A stretch of 33,779 bases of DNA from an uncultured Brevibacillus sp. (GTDB lineage: Bacteria > Bacillota > Bacilli > Brevibacillales > Brevibacillaceae). Shown here in pieces: positions 15,958-24,375 of this stretch. Both the position numbers and the translations under genes were made by a program. The notes below the pieces were generated by a model. That model saw only the letters and a list, made by a program, of their open reading frames with translations, made no database searches and was not told where the DNA came from. The DNA lies in assembly GCA_946402065.1 (NCBI GenBank), contig CAMIVR010000049.1:1-33779 (forward strand), read 5' to 3'. Positions within the stretch are counted from its first letter, which is position 1; every line of letters begins with the position of its first letter.

Positions 15958-16608
15958 TTGACGAAAGAAAAAATTTATCAGGCGGCCTTGCGCTTATTTG
16001 CCAGGAAAGGCTTTGAAGCCACCAGTATTCGCGATATTGCTGTGGAAGCGGAGGTTACGTCGTCCACGCTGTACCATTACATGAAGACAAAAGAGGATTT
16101 GCTCATCTCCATCATGCGGGAAGGAATGCGGTTTCTCATCGGCAATGCCAACGCAATGCTCGCCGAGCTTGACGAGCCTGTCCAGCAATTGGCTGCGCTC
16201 GTCCAGATGCACGTCACCGGGCACGCTCTGGAAAAGCTGACGACGCTGGTGATCGACAATGAGTTTCGCGCCTTGACGGGTGAAGCGCGGACAGAAGTGG
16301 AGGCGCTGCGGAATGAGTACGAATCACTGTGGAAAACCGTCCTGGACAAAGGGATCGCTCATGGCGTTTTTTCCGTCGAAAGCTCCAAGCTGGCTGTTTT
16401 TGCCTTGCTGCAAATGTGCACTGGCGTCGCGCATTGGTATTCGCCAGATGGCCCGCATACGCTGCAGGAAATCAGGAATGTCTTTGCCAACATGGCGCTT
16501 GCGCTCGTTCAAGCCAACCACAATGGTCGTCAGCTTTCCTTAGCTGATGTAAAAATACCGGATCAATCACGCTTTTTTAACAAATCGTGGCTGGAGGAGG
16601 AACAATGA
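15958..16608 (+). CDS. TetR/AcrR family transcriptional regulator (216 aa)
   Basis: The N-terminal helix-turn-helix (about residues 8-52) reads ALRLFARKGFEATSIRDIA...TLYHYMKTKEDLL. The rest is the all-helical ligand-binding and dimerisation domain; in this context the ligand is probably an acyl-CoA. A TTG at 15958 is the start, since AAAGGAGC lies seven bases upstream; a TTG 21 bases earlier lacks a site. Its stop overlaps the next start codon (ATGA), so it heads a translationally coupled operon and probably represses it through the CGAT palindrome. Confidence 0.92.
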   Translation: MTKEKIYQAALRLFARKGFEATSIRDIAVEAEVTSSTLYHYMKTKEDLLISIMREGMRFLIGNANAMLAELDEPVQQLAALVQMHVTGHALEKLTTLVIDNEFRALTGEARTEVEALRNEYESLWKTVLDKGIAHGVFSVESSKLAVFALLQMCTGVAHWYSPDGPHTLQEIRNVFANMALALVQANHNGRQLSLADVKIPDQSRFFNKSWLEEEQ

Positions 16609-17480
16609 TTATCGATGCCAGGGTTCGACTTCCACAAGATCTGCGGGCCGGGAAGAACGAGCCGGTCCGCAATGAGTACGTTGCCCAGTACGATGCCGTG
16701 TTAAACGTCACCGAGTCGATTGCCAAGACATTGGCCGATCTGCTTCAGGACATGGAGGAGGCGGGCATCGATCATGCGATTGTCCATGCCGAGTACGAGT
16801 ACGGCGACGTGGCGGACGCAGATAATGAGGCGGTGGCCAGGCTCGTCAGTGAACATCCCGAGCGCTTTTCCGGGTTCGGCACTGTCTCCATGGAGCATTT
16901 CCGTGTGATGCGGGCCGTCTCTCAAGTACAGCGAATCGCCGAACTGGGCCTGTCGGGGGTGAATATCCAGCCGGCCTTTTTCGGAATGCCGCTGGACGAC
17001 CGCAGATTATACCCTGTTTACGCCAAGGCTGCGGAGCTTGGTCTGGTCGTTGCCCTGCACACCGGGATCAATTATTCAACGGTCCACCCGATCAAGAATG
17101 AACATCCGCTGCTGCTCGATCAGGTCGCATGCGATTTCCCCGAGCTGACGATAATCGCCTGTCACAGCGCGTGGCCATGGATTCCGGAAATGGTCGCGGT
17201 TGCCCGCAAGCATCCCCGTATTTTGATGGATTTTGGCGGGCTCTCGCCCAAGTACGTGGGAGTGCCAGGCACCGGGTGGGAAATGCTGTACAGGACGATG
17301 AACAATGTCTTGCAAAATCAGGTGCTGTTCGCGACGGATTGGCCCGTTTTTCCCATCAATCGCGCTTTGCGCGAGTGGAGAGCGATGGAGCTGAAGTCAG
17401 AAGTGCTTGCCAAGCTACTGGGCGGCAACTGCAAACAGTTATTGGCCGGCAAAAACAAAATCGGTGGTGAGATGAAATGA
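16605..17480 (+). CDS. Amidohydrolase-2 (ACMSD-like) fold protein lacking the N-terminal HxH (291 aa)
   Basis: TIM-barrel metal-dependent hydrolase or decarboxylase family PF04909. Later metal-site motifs are present: LHTG, the histidine in ACHSAWPW, and the aspartate in ATDWP. The usual N-terminal DxHxH is DARVRL, so both histidines are replaced by arginine (R6, R8). This matches a subgroup of unknown reaction and could mean a one-metal or non-hydrolytic enzyme. GGAGGAGG precedes the ATG. It overlaps tetR upstream and the enoyl-CoA hydratase gene downstream by four bases each. Confidence 0.88.
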   Translation: MIIDARVRLPQDLRAGKNEPVRNEYVAQYDAVLNVTESIAKTLADLLQDMEEAGIDHAIVHAEYEYGDVADADNEAVARLVSEHPERFSGFGTVSMEHFRVMRAVSQVQRIAELGLSGVNIQPAFFGMPLDDRRLYPVYAKAAELGLVVALHTGINYSTVHPIKNEHPLLLDQVACDFPELTIIACHSAWPWIPEMVAVARKHPRILMDFGGLSPKYVGVPGTGWEMLYRTMNNVLQNQVLFATDWPVFPINRALREWRAMELKSEVLAKLLGGNCKQLLAGKNKIGGEMK

Positions 17481-18238
17481 ACCAAGCTGAACAGGTTGTG
17501 GAAACAAAGCTGGATGGGCAAATTGGCTGGATCTGCCTCAACCGCCCCCACCGCTTGAATGCAGTCATCCCGCAGTTGGTAGAGGAGCTGTACGCGGCGT
17601 TTGAGCATTTTGAGCGGGCAGGGGCGAGGGCGGTGATCCTCAGCGGGCGGGGCAGAGCGTTTTGTGCTGGCCATGATCTGCAGAGCGATACAGGGACGAC
17701 GGATGAGCTGAAGCTGCGTCGTGAGCTGCAGAAGATTCAGGATGTAACGAGAATGATCCAGCGCGTTCCGTATCCGGTGATCGCGGCAGTCAATGGCTAT
17801 GCTCTAGGGGCAGGCTGCGAGTTTGCCCTCGTCTGTGATCTGATCATTGCGGCTGCGGATGCCCGGTTCGGCTTTCCGGAAGTCGGTGTAGGGCTGTCGG
17901 TAACCGGGGGAATTTCGCATCTCCTGCCCGTGACCCTGGGGCTTGTGCGGGCAAAGGAACTGCTATTTTTCGGCGACATGTTCACTGCTGAACAGGCACA
18001 GAGCATGGGATTGATCAACCGGGTTGTCGCGCTTGACGAGCTGGCGCAAACAGCGGAGGATGCCGCCCGACGCCTGGCTCAGCTGCCGCCGCTGGCGCTG
18101 GCGAGGGCCAAATATGCGCTGAATCGCGGGATTCAGTCTGATATGGAGGCGGCGTTGCAGCTTGAGGTTGAGCACGCAGTCGCTGCGATCCAGTCCAAAG
18201 AGTACAGCCATACGTCGGGAAATTTCCGAAAAAAATGA
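17477..18238 (+). CDS. Enoyl-CoA hydratase/isomerase family protein (253 aa)
   Basis: Crotonase fold acting on an acyl-CoA thioester. The first oxyanion-hole motif is RAFCAGHDL, the second is NGYALGAGCEFAL, whose Glu is one general acid/base; the second catalytic Glu is in FPEVGVGL. Both are kept, so hydratase activity is plausible. The C-terminus (SGNFRKK) is a little shorter than usual. It overlaps the amidohydrolase gene by ATGA and is 27 bases before the acyl-CoA synthetase gene. Confidence 0.92.
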   Translation: MNQAEQVVETKLDGQIGWICLNRPHRLNAVIPQLVEELYAAFEHFERAGARAVILSGRGRAFCAGHDLQSDTGTTDELKLRRELQKIQDVTRMIQRVPYPVIAAVNGYALGAGCEFALVCDLIIAAADARFGFPEVGVGLSVTGGISHLLPVTLGLVRAKELLFFGDMFTAEQAQSMGLINRVVALDELAQTAEDAARRLAQLPPLALARAKYALNRGIQSDMEAALQLEVEHAVAAIQSKEYSHTSGNFRKK

Positions 18239-18265
18239 TAAAAACCACTGGAAAGAGGGGTTCAC

Positions 18266-19862
18266 ATGCTCGATGAGATTCAGGAAATCAAATCGTTGAC
18301 TACCTGGGCAGCAAAGCGCTGGGGGGATAAAGCAGCGCTGATTTTTGATCAGTGGGGAACCGTACTCACCTATCGGGAGGTTGATGCCCACTCAGATGCG
18401 ATTGCCAGGACGCTGCAGGCACTGGGCGTCGGCGCTGCCGATCGCGTAGCGGTGATGCTGCGGAATCAACCGGAATTTCCCTTGACCTGGCTGGCGCTGG
18501 CGAAGCTCGGGGCGACGATGGTGCCGGTCAACGTGAATTACAAAGCGTTTGACGCCCAGTATATTTTGGCTCATTCCGAGGCAAAGGTGATTGTCACGGC
18601 AAGCGAGTTCGTGCCGCTTCTGGAAACGCTGAAGCCGTCTGTACCTTCGCTGCAAACGATTCTTCCTGTCGATTGTTCGGAAAATTCCGTAATCTCGACC
18701 CCGAATGGACAGGAGTCTTCCGCCACATTGACTAGTGCCGTTTACGCCGAGACCTTGCTGAACATTCAGTATACGTCAGGTACGACCGGATTTCCGAAAG
18801 GCTGCATGCTTACCCATGAATACTGGCTGTCGATCGCCAAAAAAAAATCTGGAGTACCATCCCAAGCTGACAGAGCAGGATGTCATGCTGACGGCGCAGC
18901 CCTTTTACTATATGGATCCGCAGTGGAATGTCATCACTGCGATGGCAGCAGGGGCGACACTGGTCGTTCTCGACCGCTTCAGCCCGTCTGTGTTTTGGGA
19001 GCGGGTGCGCCACTATGGGGTCACGTTTTTCTACTGCCTGGGGATTATGCCGACGCTTTTGGTCAAGACCCCGCCGTCGCCGTCAGATCGGGACAACAAG
19101 CTGCGCACCGTCTTCTGCTCGGCGATCCCGCCGCATTTGCATCGCGAGCTGGAAGAACGCTGGGGGGCGCCGTGGTACGAAGTCTTCGGCATGACGGAGA
19201 CAGGGGGCGATATATCGGTCAAACCGGAAGATCACGATCGGCTGCTCGGCACGGGATGCATCGGCAAGCCTGACAAAACGCGGCAGGTGCGGATTGTCGG
19301 GGAAGACGACCAACCCGTCGGCAGAAACGCAGTGGGTGAACTGCTTCTACGTGGGCTGGGCATGATGGACGGGTACTTCAAAGATCCCGCCGCGACGACT
19401 GAAGCGTTCCGCGGGGGCTGGTTTCACACGGGCGATCTCGTGCGGATGGATGAAAACGGATACATTTACTACGTCGGCAGAAAGAAAGAGATGATCCGCA
19501 GAAGCGGGGAAAACATATCGGCTACTGAGGTAGAGGAAGTCATCAAGCTGCACCCTGCTGTGCAGTACGTCGCTTGCCTCCCTGTCCAGGATGATCTGCG
19601 GGGAGAAGAAGTGAAAGCGTATGTCGTACTGAAAGAGGGTCAGTCTGCTGACGCGGTTACCCCGCAGGTGCTGATTGAATTTTGCAGCGAGAGGCTTGCC
19701 CCGTTTAAGCTGCCGCGCTACTGGGAGTATCGGGATGAGTTGCCGCGCACCCCTTCGGAACGGGTGGCCAAGCATCTGCTCAGCAAGGAAAAGGCAGATC
19801 TGCGCCTGGACTCCTACGATCGGATCGAGGACACGTGGAGACGGGAGCCGCAGTGCACGTAG
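18266..19862 (+). pseudogene. Acyl-CoA synthetase (CaiC-like AMP-binding), frameshifted in an A9 run
   Basis: Would activate a carboxylic acid to its CoA thioester for the neighbouring hydratase. The first frame (18266 to about 18847) holds the N-terminal domain up to the ATP motif YTSGTTGFPKGC. The second frame continues at once with NLEYHPKLTEQDVMLTAQPF, then FGMTETGGD and the hinge HTGDLVRMDENGY, to a normal C-terminus. The switch is at nine A (18839-18847); with eight A the reading joins as IAKKNLEYHP and gives a full-length 531-residue enzyme. So it is a one-base insertion, a sequencing error, or a site for transcriptional slippage. Start follows AAAGAGGGG. Confidence 0.85.
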
Positions 19863-19922
19863 GGCTGTGTGAAATTACGGACTCAAAGTGAAGGAAATAC
19901 ATGGGCAAAAGGAGCGGGTAGG

Positions 19923-21002
19923 ATGAGCGCGTGGGTTCAAACGTTGAAGGAACTGTCGGAAGCATCAGGTGTCCCAGGGCAGGAGCAGGAAGTGCGGGAG
20001 TTGATGCGCAGCTATTTGCAACCGTTTACAGACGAAGTGCGTACGGACAACCTCGGCAGCATCGTCGGCCGAAAAACGGGAAAAGCCGGCGGTCCCAAAA
20101 TCATGCTGATGGGCCACATGGACGAGGTCGGGTTTATGGTCACCCGCGTGACCAAGAAGGGGTTCATCGTCTTCCAGACGCTCGGAGGCTGGTTGCCGCA
20201 TGTGCTCCTGGCACAGCGGGTGATGATTCAGACACGCAAAGGGAGCATCATCGGCGTCATCGGCTCCAAGCCGCCGCATGTGTCATCGCAAAGCGATCGG
20301 GCCAAAGTGACGGAAATCACCGATATGTATATCGACATTGGCGCCGACAACGAGGAGCATGCCAAAGAACTGGGCGTTCGACCGGGGGACGCGATTGTGC
20401 CGATCTGCCCGTTTACCGTGATGGCCAATGAGCGCATGTACATGGGCAAAGCATTTGACAACCGCGGTGGCTGTCTGACGGCAGTTGAGCTGCTCCGACG
20501 TCTGCACGGCGCCGATCACCCCAACATCGTCTTCGCCGGCGCTACCGTACAGGAGGAAGTGGGGCTTCGCGGTGCCCGAACGAGTGCAACAATGATCGAG
20601 CCGGATATCTTCATCGCCCTGGAGACGGGTATGGCGCTGGATACGCCGGGGCTTGACGACTCGCCGCACTTGCCGGAGATCAAATGCGGCGGCGGTCCGG
20701 CAATCGCCTTGTACGACCATTCGCTCGTGCCCAATCCGAAGCTGCGCGACCTGTTGTTTGATACTGCTGAAGAAGCGGGGATTCCGTGTCAGTACGGCGC
20801 TGCCCCAGGCACGTCGACCGATGGCGGCGCCGCGCATCTGGTCGCGAGCGGCATTCCGTCCATTACGATTGCCATTCCGGCGCGTTACATCCACAGCCAC
20901 GCGGCGATCCTGCACCATGACGATGTGGAGTATACAGTGAATTTGCTCGCGGCCGTCGTGAAGAAGCTCGATCAGAAAATGGTCGATTGGATCAAGTCGT
21001 AA
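19923..21002 (+). CDS. M42 family metallopeptidase (359 aa)
   Basis: Dinuclear zinc or cobalt aminopeptidase of the glutamyl aminopeptidase/endoglucanase-M family, usually a large cytoplasmic assembly. Metal and catalytic residues are intact: H65 and D67 (GHMDEVG), D179 (KAFDNRGG), E211/E212 (VQEEVGLRG), D240 and H324 (RYIHSH). The ATG at 19923 is chosen because AAAAGGAG lies eight to nine bases upstream. It is the last gene of the operon, 60 bases after the acyl-CoA synthetase. A peptidase here suggests the substrate is an N-acyl or peptide-like compound (inference). Confidence 0.93.
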   Translation: MSAWVQTLKELSEASGVPGQEQEVRELMRSYLQPFTDEVRTDNLGSIVGRKTGKAGGPKIMLMGHMDEVGFMVTRVTKKGFIVFQTLGGWLPHVLLAQRVMIQTRKGSIIGVIGSKPPHVSSQSDRAKVTEITDMYIDIGADNEEHAKELGVRPGDAIVPICPFTVMANERMYMGKAFDNRGGCLTAVELLRRLHGADHPNIVFAGATVQEEVGLRGARTSATMIEPDIFIALETGMALDTPGLDDSPHLPEIKCGGGPAIALYDHSLVPNPKLRDLLFDTAEEAGIPCQYGAAPGTSTDGGAAHLVASGIPSITIAIPARYIHSHAAILHHDDVEYTVNLLAAVVKKLDQKMVDWIKS

Positions 21003-21039
21003 GAAGCGATTGGAAAGCAGGACGCTGATGAATAAACCG

Positions 21040-22404
21040 CTAGAACTGCAGCGGGAATTCGCGGATGGCGTATCGGTACTTGCCGGAGGCGCTCGGTTGG
21101 ATCTCATCAACGTAGTTGACGTTGATTTTCGCCTTATCTCCGATCACGTTGCGTATCTCCTGCACGAACAGCGCTTCTTCGGCGGGCTTGTACTTCTCGG
21201 GATGTTTGACCAGCAGCATGGAGAGTGAGTCGGGCGTATGCTGAATCAGTTGAAACCTGAGGAAGCTCTCCAGATTTCGCGCGATGTGGTTAAAAAAATG
21301 CCCGTGCACATAGCGTTTGCTTTCCGTGACAAACATATCGTCCTCACGCCCTTCGATCGATTCCAGCACAGGAGCCGCGTTTCCGCAGGGGCAGGCCTCA
21401 TAGGAGAGAGAGGCGACATCCCCGAGCTGGTAGCGCAAGCGGGGCATGGAATAGTTATTCAAATCAGTCACGACGACGAGGCCGGGTTTTCCAGGCGAGA
21501 GCCGTTTTTTAGTTTCGAAATCGAGTATTTCTACATAGCAGTTGAGGGTAAAGATGTGCATCCGGCCATGTCTGCACTGATACGAGATAATCCCCGCGTC
21601 ACGCGCCCCGTACTCGTTTACGACCGTCGTTTGAAACGCTTGCTCGATCAGTTCTTTTTGATTCGGGTGAAGACATTCGGCAGTGGAAATCACGGCCTTT
21701 AACGGAGGATCCAGGCTCAGCTTGCGGGCGAGCAGCAGCTCGGCGAACAGCGTTAATGATGAGGCATAGCCATAAAGATAGACCGGGCGAAACGCTCTGA
21801 TTGATTTCAGATACAATTCGAGCTGTGCCGGGTTTAAATCGTATGCGGGAATCATCATGCGGTTTTTCAGATAGCGTTCCTTCAAGTGGTAGAGGCGGGA
21901 CTTGTATTGATTCAGCTCAATCGGCGAGCCCCAGATCATGATCGATGGGTCCCCGATCCGGATACCGTACCAGGAGAGGCCTGTCCAGCGAGCAGCTTCA
22001 TAGTACTCAACCGTTAGCCGATCCATATAAAACCGGGTCGGTTCACCGGTGGAGCCGCCCGTTCGGTTTAAAATAAGCGTGGTTTCATCGATGCCAGTCG
22101 GCAGATAATCGGCAAAGTGTTGATTGAAATGCTGTTTTGTCAGACACGGAAGCTGTTCCAGGAGTGTTGTTGCCTCGGTCTCCTGCAGGAAAAGCTCTTT
22201 GTAGCTCGCGTACGCAGGGACGTGGGTGACAGCGTGTTTGAGCAGTGCGGCGACTTTCTGTTTTTGTCTGGTTTCGATTTCATCCGCGGTCAGCGTCTCA
22301 TAAGCTTTTAGCTCGTCCATGAACGACCTGATTTTGTTCCCTTTGAACTTTTCCATGAGCGGCCAGTATACTTGCGAAATGAGTGCAGAGGTTATAGACA
22401 CCAT
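21040..22404 (-). CDS. PaaK/CapK-like phenylacetate-CoA ligase family protein (454 aa)
   Basis: AMP-forming adenylate enzyme of the phenylacetate-CoA ligase/CapK family. The ATP-binding loop RTGGSTGEP (114-122) is clear. EYGARDAG corresponds to the adenine-binding motif, and a C-terminal part with PRLRYQLGDVA and CPCG, a possible zinc site, follows. It converges on the acyl-CoA operon with only 37 bases between, and no clear terminator is seen there. It might activate an aromatic or polysaccharide-linked acid; the substrate is unknown. GTGAGGG precedes the ATG. Confidence 0.9.
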   Translation of the reverse strand: MVSITSALISQVYWPLMEKFKGNKIRSFMDELKAYETLTADEIETRQKQKVAALLKHAVTHVPAYASYKELFLQETEATTLLEQLPCLTKQHFNQHFADYLPTGIDETTLILNRTGGSTGEPTRFYMDRLTVEYYEAARWTGLSWYGIRIGDPSIMIWGSPIELNQYKSRLYHLKERYLKNRMMIPAYDLNPAQLELYLKSIRAFRPVYLYGYASSLTLFAELLLARKLSLDPPLKAVISTAECLHPNQKELIEQAFQTTVVNEYGARDAGIISYQCRHGRMHIFTLNCYVEILDFETKKRLSPGKPGLVVVTDLNNYSMPRLRYQLGDVASLSYEACPCGNAAPVLESIEGREDDMFVTESKRYVHGHFFNHIARNLESFLRFQLIQHTPDSLSMLLVKHPEKYKPAEEALFVQEIRNVIGDKAKINVNYVDEIQPSASGKYRYAIREFPLQF

Positions 22405-22564
22405 GTATCCCTCACAGTCGTTTTTATACTAGTTATAGTCATTTACTGGAAGGATAAACCAATCATACGATAGAGATTAGGAAGCTGTAGGTTGGCGAGG
22501 TGGACTTTATTGCATCGGGGAAGAAAAGACTCGTTTGACACAATCGAGTAGAACTGAATGCAGG

Positions 22565-22593
22565 TTGAATTAAGCTCCATCTTGCCTTATGAT
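22565..22593 (+). promoter_or_regulatory. Sigma-A promoter of the 49-residue peptide gene
   Basis: TTGAAT at 22565-22570 and TATGAT at 22588-22593 are spaced by 17 bases, about 43 bases before the ATG at 22636. Confidence 0.65.
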
Positions 22594-22635
22594 GTTCTTA
22601 ACACACGATGTAGAAAAGAAAGGAGGCAAAAAGCG

Positions 22636-22785
22636 ATGGAAGCGGTCTTTGTTCCTGCATGTTTGGTAAACACTGTAAAAAAATCCGGAGTTTTGGCTGC
22701 TACGGGAGTAGTCTGCCCTTTTTTATTCAGTATTGTGACCAAACATCATAGTAAGACAATGGCCGGCAAGCTTTTCGCCTCTTAA
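22636..22785 (+). CDS. Small hydrophobic protein, unknown function (49 aa)
   Basis: I do not recognise the family. The ATG follows a perfect AGGAGG (22621-22626) by nine bases. The peptide has an N-terminal part with one cysteine, a basic KK, a hydrophobic stretch at about 18-34 (GVLAATGVVCPFLFSIV), and a basic, histidine-containing tail (TKHHSKTMAGK). Its own promoter and a strong terminator frame it as a complete transcription unit of about 250 bases. It could be a small membrane protein, a peptide toxin or a secreted peptide; the sequence does not decide. Confidence 0.65.
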   Translation: MEAVFVPACLVNTVKKSGVLAATGVVCPFLFSIVTKHHSKTMAGKLFAS

Positions 22786-22823
22786 CCTGGAACATTCGCA
22801 AAGTCGAAGTGACCCGTTATTTC

Positions 22824-22850
22824 AGGCGCCGGTTTAAGCGGCGCCTTTTT
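22824..22850 (+). terminator. Rho-independent terminator of the 49-residue peptide gene
   Basis: AGGCGCCG (22824-22831) and CGGCGCCT (22839-22846) form a perfect eight-pair stem over GTTTAAG, followed by TTTTT. Confidence 0.9.
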
Positions 22851-23077
22851 GAATTGTCAAAAAGTTCAATTTCTCTAAAACAATAAAGGATGGAAGTATA
22901 AGAAAAACGACGGCTTTCGCCAGTAAATCGGGCGATAGGCTTAGATTTTCAAATATGCTCTAAGTGAAAAAATGAGACAGAAGCGATTAAATTGACGGAT
23001 GGGTCATGGTACGTCGCTGGCTTTATTCCCGATCGATCCTGGGCGGCGAATTTCAGACAAAAGATTGATTCCGAAAG
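22851..23077. other. Stretch between two terminators, no assured gene
   Basis: About 230 bases enclosed by the terminator at 22824-22850 and the hairpin at 23078-23126. One frame near 22990-23100 reads KLTDGSWYVAGFIPDRSW, which looks protein-like but has no start codon or ribosome binding site. It may be a gene remnant or the body of a small RNA. Confidence 0.35.
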
Positions 23078-23126
23078 AAGAACAACGCTTACCTTTTCAA
23101 GGTTGAAGGTAAGTGCTGTTCTTTTT
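23078..23126 (+). terminator. Long terminator hairpin without an obvious upstream gene
   Basis: AAGAACA and CTTACCTT (23078-23095) pair with AAGGTAAG and TGTTCTT (23106-23123) with a small internal loop, then TTTTT. On the other strand it lies downstream of the MarR-family gene, about 90 bases past its stop, and could serve that too. Confidence 0.7.
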
Positions 23127-23215
23127 CATTTGTCCGCCATCTGACCAGATAAAGGCAAGCGTTCAGGAATGTTTGCGGAAACGGAAATAGGCTGGCAAAC
23201 TGCCGATATACAGTC

Positions 23216-23698
23216 TTAGTCGTGTTGTTGATCCATTTTACTCATTTCAGCTAATGTCATATCGTTACAGCGTTTCATAAAGTCAAGAATCACACGAATT
23301 TCCTGTTCGCTATATTGGGAAAGAAGGTGAAGCGTCTTCTGTAATATTGAATTGAACAAAGGGGAAATCTGCTCCGTCGCTCCTTCGAGTGGTTTAACCA
23401 GTACCCGTCGGCGGTCGTTGGGATCCTTATCTCTGACCACATACCCTGCCTGTTCCAAGCGATCGATGACGTTAGTGACCGCTCCGGTGGTTAAGCCGGT
23501 AAGTTCTGCCAACCGTCCGGCGGTGACAGGACCGGCATTGTGGAGAAAATCGAGGCATTTGTGATCAGTGGCGTTTAACCCGAGTTTTTCGGATATTTTT
23601 TGATGAAGCATGACTGCTCTTGCACCGTTTAGGCGCACCTCTTGGAGCAATTCCAATTGAGCGGGTGAAAGGTCAGCGGCGAAATGATTACTTGACAT
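23216..23698 (-). CDS. MarR family transcriptional regulator (160 aa)
   Basis: Winged-helix repressor. The recognition region (about residues 58-105) reads VTAGRLAELTGLTTGAVTNVIDRLEQAGYVVRDKDPNDRRRVLV, with the DPNDRR wing typical of MarR proteins. Terminal helices form the dimer interface. GGAGG lies seven bases before the ATG. It is divergent from a SnoaL-like gene, and a palindrome of MarR-operator size lies between them, so it probably controls both. Confidence 0.94.
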   Translation of the reverse strand: MSSNHFAADLSPAQLELLQEVRLNGARAVMLHQKISEKLGLNATDHKCLDFLHNAGPVTAGRLAELTGLTTGAVTNVIDRLEQAGYVVRDKDPNDRRRVLVKPLEGATEQISPLFNSILQKTLHLLSQYSEQEIRVILDFMKRCNDMTLAEMSKMDQQHD

Positions 23699-23727
23699 GA
23701 AAAAACCTCCGAAGTATTATGATTTAT

Positions 23728-23745
23728 ATCTTGATTAATTAAGAT
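23728..23745. promoter_or_regulatory. Candidate MarR operator
   Basis: ATCTTGATTAATTAAGAT is an 18-base palindrome with one mismatch, 30 bases before the marR-type start codon. A similar half site, TTGATTAAGA, recurs at about 23771-23780. The A+T-rich dyad and divergent setting fit MarR autoregulation. Confidence 0.6.
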
Positions 23746-23853
23746 AATAAATTAAATAAGATGTTGTTTTGATTAAGATTTATTTAGATGACAGTATATC
23801 ACAGCGAAAAAGGCAGTACCAATACATTCAGTAACGAAAGGAATGGGATTCGT

Positions 23854-24282
23854 ATGGGAAATCCAGAAAAAGACATGCAAGCGATGGGGGATTTATTTGC
23901 CAGGTTAAGCCATGCCTGGAACGAGGGAGATGGGTACGCTTACGGTGAATGTTTTACGGATGACGCGGACTATGTAACGTTCATGGGGCAGCACTTGAAG
24001 GGTCGAAAACAGATCGCTGAGGTCCATCAATGGTTGTTTAACGGTCCGCTGAAAGGCTCCAGATTGGAATCGAGCGCAATTTCCGATTTGCGCCCGCGCT
24101 TTGTCACACCTGAAGTAGCCGTAGTCCATGCGCACGGAGAAGCCAAATTGTCCGAAACCCAGTCGGATTCAGGCGACCGGGACTCAATTAATACGAATGT
24201 ACTGGTGAAACAAAATGGCACATGGAAAATTACCGCTTTCCATAACTGCCGCATTCAACAGATGCCAGTCGGCAGAGGGTAA
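23854..24282 (+). CDS. SgcJ/EcaC-type SnoaL-like (DUF4440) protein (142 aa)
   Basis: NTF2-like fold protein. Family features are LFARLSHAWNEGDGYAYGECFTDDADYV near the N-terminus, the GRKQIAEVHQWLF helix, and a C-terminal strand WKITAFHNCRI. Members are annotated as SgcJ/EcaC oxidoreductases, but most have no proven reaction. The ATG at 23854 is preferred on family length; AAAGGA lies about ten bases upstream. A longer reading from 23788 would run through the operator region. Divergent from the MarR gene, probably its target. Confidence 0.85.
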   Translation: MGNPEKDMQAMGDLFARLSHAWNEGDGYAYGECFTDDADYVTFMGQHLKGRKQIAEVHQWLFNGPLKGSRLESSAISDLRPRFVTPEVAVVHAHGEAKLSETQSDSGDRDSINTNVLVKQNGTWKITAFHNCRIQQMPVGRG

Positions 24283-24332
24283 CGAGAAGGCGTAAGCGGT
24301 ACACTTTGCTATATTCGCGATCCTCTCTGATC

Positions 24333-24371
24333 AAAAAAGATGCCCGCTGTCACCATTAGCAGGCATCTTTT
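24333..24371 (+). terminator. Rho-independent terminator after the SnoaL-like gene
   Basis: AAAAGATGCC-C-GCT pairs with AGC-A-GGCATCTTTT around a loop of nine bases. A-rich and T-rich flanks on both sides allow bidirectional use. Confidence 0.85.
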
Positions 24372-24375
24372 GCAA

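Noticed and set aside
20283..21110. 275-codon minus-strand frame opposite the M42 peptidase gene
   Set aside because: The plus-strand frame has all metal-binding residues of its family; the opposite frame has no family resemblance.
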